DNA from: Clostridia bacterium
Lineage (GTDB): Bacteria > Bacillota_A > Clostridia > Christensenellales > UBA1750
Assembly: GCA_017413675.1 (NCBI GenBank)
Contig: JAFPSR010000018.1
Coordinates: 1-16,071 of the forward strand
Length of the DNA stretch: 16,071 bases
Reading direction: 5' to 3'
Shown one piece after another: positions 6,016-13,274 of this stretch. A program made the translations under genes and the position numbers. The stretch's first letter is position 1, and the number at the start of each line of letters is the position of its first letter. The notes under the pieces are model-generated. The model saw only the letters and a list, made by a program, of their open reading frames with translations, was not told the DNA's origin and searched no databases.

Positions 6016-7251
6016 ATGGCATGGGAAAAGAAAACGCTTCGATCTGAGGAAGTCCGCGTAATGTATAATAAGGCACTGCAGGGTGTGCGCAGCTGTATTC
6101 AGCGCTTCGATCTGTATGACAGGCCCATTCTGACGGTTGGTCCGGGTTATCCCGGTGTCTGGCTGGAACATAATCATGACTGGATGTTCTTTGCGGAACA
6201 TGACCCGCAGGTGGCGATCGATACCCATGACTTTTTCTACCGTTTTCAATCGGCAGAGGGTCAGTTTCCGGCTTTTGCCTATAAGGCACCCGATCAGACA
6301 TTTTATTCCGTAGGCTATTCTCAGGTTCAGAGTGTGTATCCCATGGCCGCCAGCGCATGGTATGTTGCACGCCTTGCCGGGGATGAGAGTTTCCTGCAGC
6401 GCTCCTATGATGCCTGTGCGCGATTTGATGCATGGCTGTCCCAATGGAGGGATACCCGGGGAAGCGGCCTTGTGGAGTTTTTCTGTGAGTATGATACCGG
6501 CTGCGACAACTCGGCACGATGCACAGGATTCGGGATCCCTCACTGCTGCCCGGGCGGAGATGCCCGTGTCTGCCCTGAATCGGATATTCTGCCGGTAATC
6601 GCCCCGGATCTTTCCGCAAATAAATATCTGGGAAGAATCATGCTGTCCCGGATGGCAGACGCCCTGAATCTGACTGCGGAATCTGAACAGTGGGAAGAGA
6701 AGGCGCAGGAGACAAAGCAGGCGATTTACGATCACTGTTATGACCCGAAGGATGAATTCTTCTATGACGTGGATAAACACGGCCGATTCCGGAAATACCG
6801 CACAGAACATATCATGCGGATGTTCATGTGTAAGGCAGTGGATACGCCTGAATTTGAGAAAATATATAAGCGGTACATCGAACATCCGGATTGGTTCGGT
6901 ACACCCTATCCCTTCCCGTCGATTGCCGTATCGGATCCGTCCTTTAACGGGGAGCGCCTGGCAAACAATTGGGGAGGCATGTCGCAAAGCCATACGGCGC
7001 TGGAAACCGTATTCTGGATGCGGCAGCAGGGGAAAAAGACGGATTTCGAAGCTGTAGCTTCGATCTGGCTTGATCTGTTTATGCATTCGGATCAGTTTTT
7101 TGCCCAGGAAGCACATCCATTTACCGGTGAGATGTCAGATTGTGCGCCCTGTTTCGCCACAAGCTGCATTGCGTTTATGAAACTGGCGGAATTGCTGGGA
7201 TATGTTAATCCGGGACGGTTCTTTTCGGAATCGGTCTTCGATGCGCTTTGA
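6016..7251 (+). CDS. (alpha/alpha)6-barrel glycoside hydrolase, GH63/GH37-like (MGH1-like domain)
   Basis: A 411-residue glycosidase-like protein with the (alpha/alpha)6 toroid typical of trehalase (GH37) and mannosyl-oligosaccharide glucosidase (GH63) relatives. Clan-like motifs are visible: TGCDNSAR around D164 (compare GWDNSPR/GMDNAAR, which carries the general acid) and EAHPFTGE at 365-372 (compare E-x-Y-x-P-x-T-G, which carries the base). VQSVYPMAASAWYVARLAG (about 112-130) looks like a barrel helix pair, and NNWGGMSQSHTALE lies late in the barrel. There is no signal peptide, so it probably acts in the cytoplasm on an imported oligosaccharide. It is a bare catalytic domain, much shorter than most characterised GH63 enzymes. 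Cysteines are frequent around 161-190. The start is set by AAGGAG 9 nt upstream. The substrate is unknown. Confidence 0.85.
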   Translation: MAWEKKTLRSEEVRVMYNKALQGVRSCIQRFDLYDRPILTVGPGYPGVWLEHNHDWMFFAEHDPQVAIDTHDFFYRFQSAEGQFPAFAYKAPDQTFYSVGYSQVQSVYPMAASAWYVARLAGDESFLQRSYDACARFDAWLSQWRDTRGSGLVEFFCEYDTGCDNSARCTGFGIPHCCPGGDARVCPESDILPVIAPDLSANKYLGRIMLSRMADALNLTAESEQWEEKAQETKQAIYDHCYDPKDEFFYDVDKHGRFRKYRTEHIMRMFMCKAVDTPEFEKIYKRYIEHPDWFGTPYPFPSIAVSDPSFNGERLANNWGGMSQSHTALETVFWMRQQGKKTDFEAVASIWLDLFMHSDQFFAQEAHPFTGEMSDCAPCFATSCIAFMKLAELLGYVNPGRFFSESVFDAL

Positions 7252-7298
7252 GTTTTGCAAGGGAGACGATTGCTCGGACCCGGTATGTCCTGTCGCCA

Positions 7299-7340
7299 AT
7301 AAAAAACGGACGCTGCCATGATTCCGTGGCAGTGTCCGTT
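7299..7340 (-). terminator. Rho-independent terminator of the nitrilase gene (probably bidirectional)
   Basis: A 14-bp stem (7305-7318 with 7327-7340, one G-T pair) with an 8-nt loop is followed on the minus strand by TTTTTT (complement of 7301-7306). It lies between two convergent genes and probably also ends transcripts of the glycoside hydrolase at 6016-7251, although no T-run follows on the plus strand. Confidence 0.85.
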
Positions 7341-7351
7341 GTAAAGTATCG

Positions 7352-8275
7352 TCAGGGGAGTTCCGGATAAATGGAACGCAGACTGTCGTTTTCCCGGGTA
7401 TAACGTTCATGATAGGCGCGGTAGGTGGTCAGCCCGTACTGTGTTTCCAGATCCTGCACATCCAGTGCCGGATCCCGGGAGGCCAGCTGGAAAACATGGG
7501 CTTCATCATCCAGCCGTATGGACAGCCGGTCCCCGTACACTGCGCGCAGCTGTGGAACAATCTGTTCATGCCAATCCAGATGATAGATGGGCGCACCCGG
7601 ATCGATCACCGAGGAAACGAAGGGCTCATTCGGAGAAGACTGGGCAATGGTACGCCCAAAGGGATCAATGATCCGGCTGGGTGCATCCCAAACGGATGTG
7701 ACGACATAGTACATATGCAGGGCAGCGTATGCATTGAGCAGGTTCCCGCCATGGTAAGCGGAAGGCCACACGATCATATCGGCACCCATGTCGGCAAGTT
7801 TTTTCCAGTCGTCACGCCAGCCGACATCAAAGCAGATCATCAGCCCGATCCGACCGATGTCTGTATCGATGACGGCAAAGCGCTCCCCGGGAAGACCGGA
7901 CTTAGCAATGGCGCGGAACGTAATATGGCGCTTCCGGTATTGCCCTATGATGGTCCCGCTGCGGTCGATCACATAGGCTGTGTTATAGCGCATACCGGGA
8001 TGTCCTTCTGCAGGGACTTCCGGATTGACAACAAAATAGGTTCCGACTTCTCTGGCAAACTGCCGGCACATTTCTGTCAGCTGCCGATTGTTTTCGATCC
8101 AGTTGGGATTATTGGAATCCCCTGTGGAAATGAGAACCTCTTCCGGAATACAGACAAGGTCCGGATGACTGTGCCGGATTTCTTCCAGGTGTGTCTGAAT
8201 GGATTTCAGAATTTCTTCCTGGGTGTTTCCAAGGTGATACGCGGAAAAGGAGAAGACTTTAGCTTGTTTTCCCAT
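7352..8275 (-). CDS. Carbon-nitrogen hydrolase (nitrilase superfamily amidohydrolase)
   Basis: A 307-residue cytoplasmic member of the nitrilase superfamily, which hydrolyses C-N bonds of amides, carbamoyl groups or nitriles through a Glu-Lys-Cys triad. All three are in place: E45 in CIPEEVL, K115 in QYRKRH, and C148 in IGLMICFDVGW. The segment DMGADMIVWPSAYHGG (about 163-178) and DPFGRTIAQSS match the family fold. The last 70 or so residues extend beyond the core and may aid oligomerisation. GGGAGG stands 9 nt before the ATG. The gene is divergent from the small-gene pair at 8551-9391 and ends in a strong terminator. Amide substrates (omega-amides, N-carbamoyl compounds, short aliphatic amides) cannot be told apart here. 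Confidence 0.92.
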   Translation of the reverse strand: MGKQAKVFSFSAYHLGNTQEEILKSIQTHLEEIRHSHPDLVCIPEEVLISTGDSNNPNWIENNRQLTEMCRQFAREVGTYFVVNPEVPAEGHPGMRYNTAYVIDRSGTIIGQYRKRHITFRAIAKSGLPGERFAVIDTDIGRIGLMICFDVGWRDDWKKLADMGADMIVWPSAYHGGNLLNAYAALHMYYVVTSVWDAPSRIIDPFGRTIAQSSPNEPFVSSVIDPGAPIYHLDWHEQIVPQLRAVYGDRLSIRLDDEAHVFQLASRDPALDVQDLETQYGLTTYRAYHERYTRENDSLRSIYPELP

Positions 8276-8388
8276 GAAAAGGCCTCCCTATGCTTGTTTG
8301 TTTACCGGGATTTGGAAGGGGATCGCTGGATGGAATGGCATCCGGGTATCTGAAAGACCGCTTTACCTGATCCTCGCCTTTATATGGT

Positions 8389-8418
8389 ATCATAAACCAA
8401 AGAGAAATACACTGTCTG
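8389..8418 (-). promoter_or_regulatory. Candidate promoter of the nitrilase gene
   Basis: On the minus strand CAGACA (8418-8413), an 18-bp spacer and TATGAT (8394-8389). It would give a leader of about 105 nt. TTTAT/ATAAA arms (8379-8396) overlap the -10. The rest of 8276-8388 shows only the ribosome binding site. Confidence 0.35.
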
Positions 8419-8476
8419 ATTCGGAGCAAACAGGATGAGATGCTGTATAAACAGATACCTATCCGATTCAGAGATG

Positions 8477-8485
8477 TGGTATATT
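8477..8485 (+). promoter_or_regulatory. Candidate extended -10 promoter of the 8551-9391 operon
   Basis: TGG-TATATT (8477-8485) is an extended -10 without a good -35 (ACCTAT at 17 bp). The leader would start near 8492 and contains a small hairpin with a GCGA tetraloop (TGCTT 8504-8508 / AAGCA 8513-8517). Confidence 0.35.
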
Positions 8486-8550
8486 AGGCTTGGATAAGGA
8501 CGATGCTTGCGAAAGCAGTGAAAAAGGAGAGCGCGGAAGGAGGAGACTGC

Positions 8551-8886
8551 ATGGTAACCAATGTGTATAAACGTTACTATAAAGCAGATGCAGTTTTTGC
8601 GGATGTACAGCGCAGAGGGGCATTGGTGATGCTGGTCAGTGATTCCGAAGCGGGGATGATCACCTATAAGGCAGCAGTGACTTTCTTCCCGCATACGGAG
8701 AAAGAAGATTTTGCAGTTTCCTATGATGCATACTTCGAGAAGGAACTGTACAACGGAAAAGGACGCAGGTCCAAAAAGAAAGAGACTGCCTACCTGTCGG
8801 AACTTCCGGCAGTAATCGATGAGATGATCGAAGGGACAGCTTCTGTTTTCTGGGATGAACCGTTAACAGAGGAGAGCAGAGGCTGA
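8551..8886 (+). CDS. Hypothetical protein (111 aa), unidentified
   Basis: I do not recognise this 111-residue protein. AAGGAGGAG with GGAGG 7 nt before ATG 8551 makes it a well-translated gene; an in-frame ATG at 8503 would add 16 residues but has no such site and falls inside a leader hairpin. The predicted chain is mixed alpha/beta: a strand-rich N-terminus (ALVMLVSDSE, then MITYKAAVTFFP), a basic patch at 70-78 (KGRRSKKK) and an acidic C-terminus. It has no signal peptide or membrane segment, no cysteines and no obvious metal site. A DIP1984-family gene follows after 52 bp on the same strand, so the two probably form an operon. Confidence 0.75.
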   Translation: MVTNVYKRYYKADAVFADVQRRGALVMLVSDSEAGMITYKAAVTFFPHTEKEDFAVSYDAYFEKELYNGKGRRSKKKETAYLSELPAVIDEMIEGTASVFWDEPLTEESRG

Positions 8887-8938
8887 GAAAAGCTTACCGG
8901 AACGCAATCGGAAAACCGAAATGAAATGAGGGAATGAA

Positions 8939-9391
8939 ATGAAACTGGCTACCGCATTATCGGAACGGGCGGATCTGCAGAGAAGACTGTCCGAACTCAG
9001 CATCAGACTCAACAACAATGCAAAAGTGCAGGAAGGGGAGAAACCGGCAGAAGACCCGACCGAACTTTTGAAAGAACTGGATGAAGGAATGGAACGGTTG
9101 GAGGAACTGATTTCCAGAATCAACCGGACAAACAATGAAACAAAAGCGGGAACCGGGACATTGTCCGACCTGATCGCGCACAGAGACTGTCTGAAGGAAA
9201 GGATCCGCATCATGCGGGATTTCCTGAATACCGCGAGTGAAAAAATCACCAGATATTCCAAAACGGAAATCCGGATCCTCAGCGCAGTGCCTGTTGCCAA
9301 ACTGCAGAAAACCGTGGATGCCTATGCCAAACAGCTCCGCGAGACGGATGAACAGATCCAGGGACTGAACTGGACAACGGAACTGCTCTGA
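8939..9391 (+). CDS. DIP1984-family protein
   Basis: This 150-residue, strongly helical protein matches the DIP1984 family (sometimes labelled septicolysin) as I recall it: the N-terminal MKLATALSERADLQRRLSEL, the conserved RLNNNAKVQEGEKPAEDP (22-39), a long acidic helix with LISRINRTN (about 58-66), the basic segment around RYSKTEIR (near 103-110), and the invariant-looking C-terminus NWTTELL. It is probably a soluble helical-bundle protein; the molecular function of the family is not established. GAGGGA is 5 nt before ATG 8939. It probably shares a transcript with the 111-residue gene upstream. Confidence 0.9.
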   Translation: MKLATALSERADLQRRLSELSIRLNNNAKVQEGEKPAEDPTELLKELDEGMERLEELISRINRTNNETKAGTGTLSDLIAHRDCLKERIRIMRDFLNTASEKITRYSKTEIRILSAVPVAKLQKTVDAYAKQLRETDEQIQGLNWTTELL

Positions 9392-9501
9392 GGATTGCTG
9401 GTAATCCGGTTGTGTGGACATGATCTCCCGCGATTGAGAATGAATCGCATGTGGTGGTATGTCGGGCGCATACCTGGGAGTTCGAATCTCCTGTTTTATC
9501 C
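9392..9501 (+). other. tRNA-like relic: consecutive hairpins ending in a canonical T-arm
   Basis: Right after the DIP1984 stop lie a 5-bp hairpin (9392-9407), a 6-bp hairpin with a 7-nt loop (GCGATT/AATCGC, 9430-9448), another 6-bp/7-nt hairpin (GGTATG/CATACC, 9456-9474) and a T-arm GGGAG-TTCGAAT-CTCCT (9476-9492). The order resembles anticodon, variable and T arms of a class II tRNA. However, no 7-bp acceptor stem can be formed (only GGAT/ATCC), there is no CCA, and neither 7-nt loop has the obligatory U33. It is best read as a decayed tRNA or a tRNA-derived fragment, not a working tRNA. Confidence 0.35.
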
Positions 9502-9517
9502 TGTATGCCCCGTATCG

Positions 9518-9546
9518 TTACACACGGATCTGTTATCATGTATGCT
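9518..9546 (+). promoter_or_regulatory. Candidate promoter of the PHP gene
   Basis: TTACAC (9518-9523), a 17-bp spacer and TATGCT (9541-9546) preceded by ATG. The rest of the 9502-9714 gap holds one 6-bp inverted repeat, CGATTC (9621-9626) / GAATCG (9636-9641), and the ribosome binding site; nothing else is recognisable. Confidence 0.35.
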
Positions 9547-9714
9547 TACAACCTATTGTCAGCAGCCGGATGAGGGCGGGAATGGGGTTATTATGCAATC
9601 GGAAGATCTTGTACGAAAAACGATTCGTGTTGTCTGAATCGCGGTTGATAGGATCCGGAGGGAAACACTCAACTGCAAGAAGAACCGATCGTCCGAATAT
9701 CGGAGGAAAACGCA

Positions 9715-10626
9715 ATGCAATGCACACTGGACCGGAATGGGCATTTTTATCGCGGGACACTACATATCCATACGACGGAATCGGATGGAGAACTGACGCC
9801 GGAAGAAGTCCGGGACCTCTACGAGAGAAACGGATATGCCTTTATTGCCGTCACTGACCATAACCGGTATGGGGTTTATAAAGAACTCAGCAAGCCGGGG
9901 TTCCTTGTGCTGCCCGGAACAGAATTGAACTGTGTTCATCAGGGGCAGATTCATCATATCGTCGGGATCGGGACACCGGATGGACCGGGATTTCCACACG
10001 GCTATCGGTTTGAAGACCTGCAGGAGAAGGACCCGCAGGAACTGGTGGATACGCTGACAAAACAGGGATGCATTGCCATCTACGCACACCCGTTCTGGAG
10101 CTATTGTGATCCGGAGATTCTTCTGAAGCTGCGGGGACTTACCGGGATGGAAATCATCAATTACAGTTGTGAACAGGAATGGAAGAGCGGGATCAGCGAG
10201 TATTATTTTGAGTATGTCCGCTCTCACGGCAGCGGTCTGTGGTGCTTTGGCGCGGATGATGCGCATGGCCATGTTCCGGATTTCCTGGGGGGATACATTA
10301 CCGTAAAAGCACCGGAACTGACCTGGGAAGCAATCATCGGTGCGATCCGCCGCGGCAGTTTCTATGCTTCCTTTGCCCGCGAAGGGGAAAAAGCTCCGGA
10401 AATTTTCGATTTTGTTGTGGAAGACGGCGTGGCAAAAATAGACTGTTCCCCGGTGAGAAATATCCATATCAATGTCAGTCAGTCCTGCTACTGTCCGGTA
10501 CATGGCACGGAAGACAATCCGGTAACCCATCATGAGTTCCGTTTGCCGGAGGATGCACGCCAGGTACGTGCCATTGTCAGTGACTTCCGAGGCCTTGTCA
10601 GCTGGACGCAGCCGATTGTGCTCTGA
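9715..10626 (+). CDS. PHP-domain metal-dependent phosphoesterase
   Basis: A 303-residue protein of the PHP (polymerase and histidinol phosphatase) superfamily, a TIM-like barrel binding up to three metal ions and usually hydrolysing phosphate esters. All motifs are visible: H17/H19 and D24 in LHIHTTESDG, D48-H49 in AVTDHN, E70 in GTELN, H80/H81, H125 in AIYAHPFW, and the D181-D182-H184 cluster in GADDAHGH. Residues from about 230 form a C-terminal beta-rich extension. GGAGG is 8 nt before ATG 9715. It converges on the TIM-barrel glycosidase gene. The closest-known activities of such stand-alone PHP proteins are on nucleotides or small phosphates; the substrate here is unknown. Confidence 0.9.
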   Translation: MQCTLDRNGHFYRGTLHIHTTESDGELTPEEVRDLYERNGYAFIAVTDHNRYGVYKELSKPGFLVLPGTELNCVHQGQIHHIVGIGTPDGPGFPHGYRFEDLQEKDPQELVDTLTKQGCIAIYAHPFWSYCDPEILLKLRGLTGMEIINYSCEQEWKSGISEYYFEYVRSHGSGLWCFGADDAHGHVPDFLGGYITVKAPELTWEAIIGAIRRGSFYASFAREGEKAPEIFDFVVEDGVAKIDCSPVRNIHINVSQSCYCPVHGTEDNPVTHHEFRLPEDARQVRAIVSDFRGLVSWTQPIVL

Positions 10627-10656
10627 TAGGAAGTTCCAGGGAAATACAGAAAGGAA

Positions 10657-10686
10657 AAGCAGGGTGCTGGCGACAGCACCCTGTTT
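10657..10686 (+). terminator. Terminator of the PHP gene (probably bidirectional)
   Basis: A perfect 10-bp GC-rich stem CAGGGTGCTG/CAGCACCCTG (10660-10669, 10674-10683) closed by a GCGA tetraloop is followed by TTT on the plus strand. On the minus strand it is followed by CTTTTCCTTT, so it can act both ways. Confidence 0.7.
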
Positions 10687-10719
10687 GCAATCAAAAATAT
10701 ATAGCGGATATCGACCTGT

Positions 10720-10748
10720 AAAGAAACCGGGCACCTATGGCGCCCGGT
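10720..10748 (-). terminator. Rho-independent terminator of the TIM-barrel glycosidase gene
   Basis: A 7-bp stem ACCGGGC (10726-10732) / GCCCGGT (10742-10748), with CC/GG pairing continued inside, is followed on the minus strand by TTTCTTTAC. It stands 14 bp after the restored stop codon at 10762-10764, which supports that stop as the original gene end. Confidence 0.7.
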
Positions 10749-10761
10749 CAATTCATATTTG

Positions 10762-13109
10762 TCAGTCAGGCAGGTTGTGCCCTTCACAGAGCCATAGATT
10801 GCAGGCAATGTTTCCCGCAGCGGCAGGATCGGCGAATACAGCCCACAGACGGAGCTCCTTACCTGCGGAATCGTCGGGAAGAGGAAGGAAAAGGTGTTGT
10901 TCCTGTCCTTTTCCAGGACTCTGGCCTCCCAGACATTTGCTTTATAGTCCGGAGCACGGTGCGGGAATCCGACATTTTCTCCGTCGAGTACCGCGCCGCA
11001 ATAGACGCCTTCGACTCCATGCGCACCTTCGACAGCCAGGGCAACGTAGCTCCCCGGTTTGTGCGGTGGAATCTGTATGGTACCGTACCGGCAGCTGCCG
11101 GCATGTTTCGGGGAGTAGGGAGCCTGCAGGTTGTTGGCATGTGCGGCGGAAAGATCCAGACAAACTGTACCGTGTTTTGCACGTACAGCATAGATCCGAT
11201 CCGGGGGACATGGCATTCTCAGATACCGGAAAGGTTTGTCGGTCCTGAAACAGGCTTTCAGCCGTTTGCCTTCGGCGGAGTAAAGGGTATGGATGGTCAG
11301 GCGAACAACTTCAACCTGTTCCTTTTCATTGACGGTAAACAGATGGGTCAGAGGAACGGTTTCCCAGCTGTGCAGATCGCAGGATGTCTGGAGCTGTGTG
11401 GGTATAAGGGCAGCCTTCAGTTCCCTGGTGTCTGCAGATGGATTGAAAAATTCAATTTCCACCGTGTCCGCATCCGTGACCTTCCGGCAGTCTATCCGCA
11501 GACAGCCTCCTTCGATCCGGAATCCCTTGCCCTGGTAGATCCTGCTCTGGGTGTCGAAGAAAGTAGAGGGATCTCCGTCAAACATGGCGGAAGCCTCACA
11601 GCCGCGGAGGATGTAGGTTTTCTGATTGAAGAAGGCTTCCCGGGCAGCATTGACTTCGGAAATGCGGCTCTCTCCGGAACGGATTTTTGTGCGGTATTCA
11701 AGACTGTCGTTTACAGCGGGGAACACCGCTGCCTCATAGAGGGCTTCCCCGTCAGACGGGTTTTCCGTTGTATGGGGAAGTGCCCCCAAAAACACAGGCG
11801 GTTTTTCCTGGATGTCGCATTTGCAGGGAACAGCATATTCTGAAAGATGACCGGAATGCAGGAGCTGCACCGGTTTTCCGTCACAGACAAGGTACTTTAC
11901 AGTTTCCGGGATCCCGTCGGCGTTTTCCCGGATCATTTCATACCGGCAGTTGGTCAGGACAGGGTCTGCCTTTTCCGGGACAGAGACCTCCACCAGGGTT
12001 GCGCGGAAGGGTAGAAGGGGAAGGGTTACCGTGCTGCCGTAAGGGAAACATCCCAGGTGTTCTTCATAGGGATGCCGTATGTTGACGAGATAATTGCCGG
12101 AAGCAGTCAGACCGATGCTTTCATCCAGGGCAATTTCAATGGTCCGTGTTTCCCAGGTGTCATTGCCTGTACAAAGGAAACGTTTGTCCCCGGTGCCGCG
12201 GCTGACGGCGTCACAGCCAAGGGAAGCCGGCAGGAGCATACCATCCACGAGGATGGGAGCATTGTGTTTATGGAGGTTATAGACCCGGGCCAGCTTCGGA
12301 AGCTCGTTATCCCGCATAAACCAGGGGTTACCATAGATTTCCGGGGCCAGGATCAGGGAGCGGCCGAATGCCTGATAGACCAGTTCATCCTCAAAATAAT
12401 CGACGGATGAGGAAATACAAACACCGTGGTCTTCGGCTAGCCTGTCCAGATTCTCTGTGTGACCCCGATGGAACATATAGGCTCGGTTATGCATACAGGT
12501 AATATCGTTCCCGAGATGGACATCCACATACGTTTCGTTGCCTTTGAACAGATAGGTTGTCACGTAGGGTTCGGCTTCGTAGAGTTTCAAGCGGTGGTTC
12601 AGCACGATCAGGTCGGGAGAATACCTGCGGCATTCCTGCAGCATCCGGGCATATATCCCGGCCTTCTCCGGACGAAGCTGCCCGCATACCCCGTCAATCT
12701 TGAACAGGGCGAAATGATAATCCCGGCATAGATGGACATAGAAATCAAACCGTTCTTTCTCCGTTTCGGGATCGTCGCCGAACCCGTCCGGACTGCCCCA
12801 GAGTCCCATTCGGATTCCCAGCTTTTCCGCGGCAGCGACGACATTTTTATACCCTTCTGGATATTGGGCCTGGAATTTATCGGAATTCAGGTTGCCGTAA
12901 CCTTCCGCAGAACCGTCGAAATTGCCTGCATCCCAGGCATAAATCCGGATTTCCATCCCGTATGTTTCCTTCATATATCGGAAAAAATCCAGATTCACCA
13001 GGGTTTGTTTTTCTGTAGAACCTTCGTTGGTATTATTGATCCAGGAAAAATACTGCGGGACGGACGGTGTTCTTTGGTCTGCACCCGCCTGCTGTTTGTT
13101 CTTGATCAT
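10762..13109 (-). CDS. Large TIM-barrel glycoside hydrolase with discoidin-like module; frameshifted near the 3' end
   Basis: The product would have 782 residues once one base is restored. Residues 15-310 look like a TIM-barrel glycosidase reminiscent of GH36/GH31-type enzymes: YFSWINNTNEG (20-30), YAWDAGNFDG (57-66), MGLWGSPDGFG (101-111), FKIDGV with D139 as the likely nucleophile, and D237 in SSSVDYFED as a candidate acid/base. A beta-sandwich follows, then a discoidin/CBM32-like stretch near 500-650 (MFDGDPSTFF at 509-518, FRYLRMPCPPDRIYAV). There is no signal peptide, so it is probably cytoplasmic. AGGAGG is 8 nt before the ATG. At the CCC run 10876-10878 the frame breaks. One extra C gives a C-terminus beginning PDDSAGKELRLWAVFADP and ending GHNLPD at TGA 10764-10762, just before a terminator. 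As written, the frame instead stays open to 10530, inside the PHP gene. The exact GH family is uncertain. Confidence 0.82.
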
Positions 13110-13134
13110 GTACCGAACCTCCTCTTCTGTTATG

Positions 13135-13140
13135 ATTATA
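13135..13140 (-). promoter_or_regulatory. -10 element of the TIM-barrel glycosidase promoter
   Basis: A perfect TATAAT on the minus strand (13140-13135), about 25 nt upstream of the start codon. No good -35 is present at 16-18 bp (GTTCCT at 17), again suggesting activator dependence. Confidence 0.5.
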
Positions 13141-13168
13141 TACTGGATTCATGGGACAGGAACAGGAA

Positions 13169-13196
13169 AAAAGAAAAAGGGAGCACTTTTTCTTTT
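13169..13196. repeat. A/T-rich inverted repeat in the divergent promoter region
   Basis: A perfect 11-bp inverted repeat, AAAAGAAAAAG (13169-13179) and CTTTTTCTTTT (13186-13196), with a 6-bp centre, lies between the divergent promoters of the TIM-barrel glycosidase and the sialidase-like gene. It could be an operator or a bidirectional insulating hairpin. Confidence 0.6.
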
Positions 13197-13206
13197 CCGG
13201 ATTACC

Positions 13207-13235
13207 TTCCCATGCGGGGGAAAAGCGAATATACT
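13207..13235 (+). promoter_or_regulatory. Candidate promoter of the sialidase-like/PdxA-like operon
   Basis: TTCCCA (13207-13212), a 17-bp spacer and TATACT (13230-13235). The octamer GAATATAC occurs twice here (13227-13234 and 13244-13251). The leader is about 32 nt with GGAGG before the start. Confidence 0.5.
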
Positions 13236-13260
13236 GAATCTGTGAATATACAGGCATTGG

Positions 13261-13265
13261 GGAGG
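13261..13265 (+). promoter_or_regulatory. Ribosome binding site deciding start 13275
   Basis: GGAGG lies 9 nt before ATG 13275. The frame is open far upstream (to 12732) but that part is antisense to the glycosidase gene, and only here does a ribosome site plus the sialidase-fold N-terminus begin. Confidence 0.75.
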
Positions 13266-13274
13266 AATCAGGTT

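Noticed and set aside
7409..8353. A 314-codon plus-strand frame opposite the nitrilase gene.
   Set aside because: The minus strand encodes a full nitrilase with its catalytic triad; the plus frame is a shadow without a recognisable fold.
9760..10734. A 324-codon minus-strand frame opposite the PHP gene, and the 10530-10761 tail of the glycosidase frame.
   Set aside because: The plus strand carries every PHP metal motif; the minus frames cross terminators and arise from the frameshift or from codon bias.
10872..10884. Programmed -1 ribosomal frameshifting in the TIM-barrel glycosidase.
   Set aside because: The in-frame context (CTC TTC CCG) is not a slippery heptamer and no downstream stimulatory structure is evident; an indel explains the data more simply.
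12732..13274. Upstream extension of the sialidase-like frame.
   Set aside because: It is antisense to the TIM-barrel glycosidase gene and its promoter; GGAGG marks the start at 13275.
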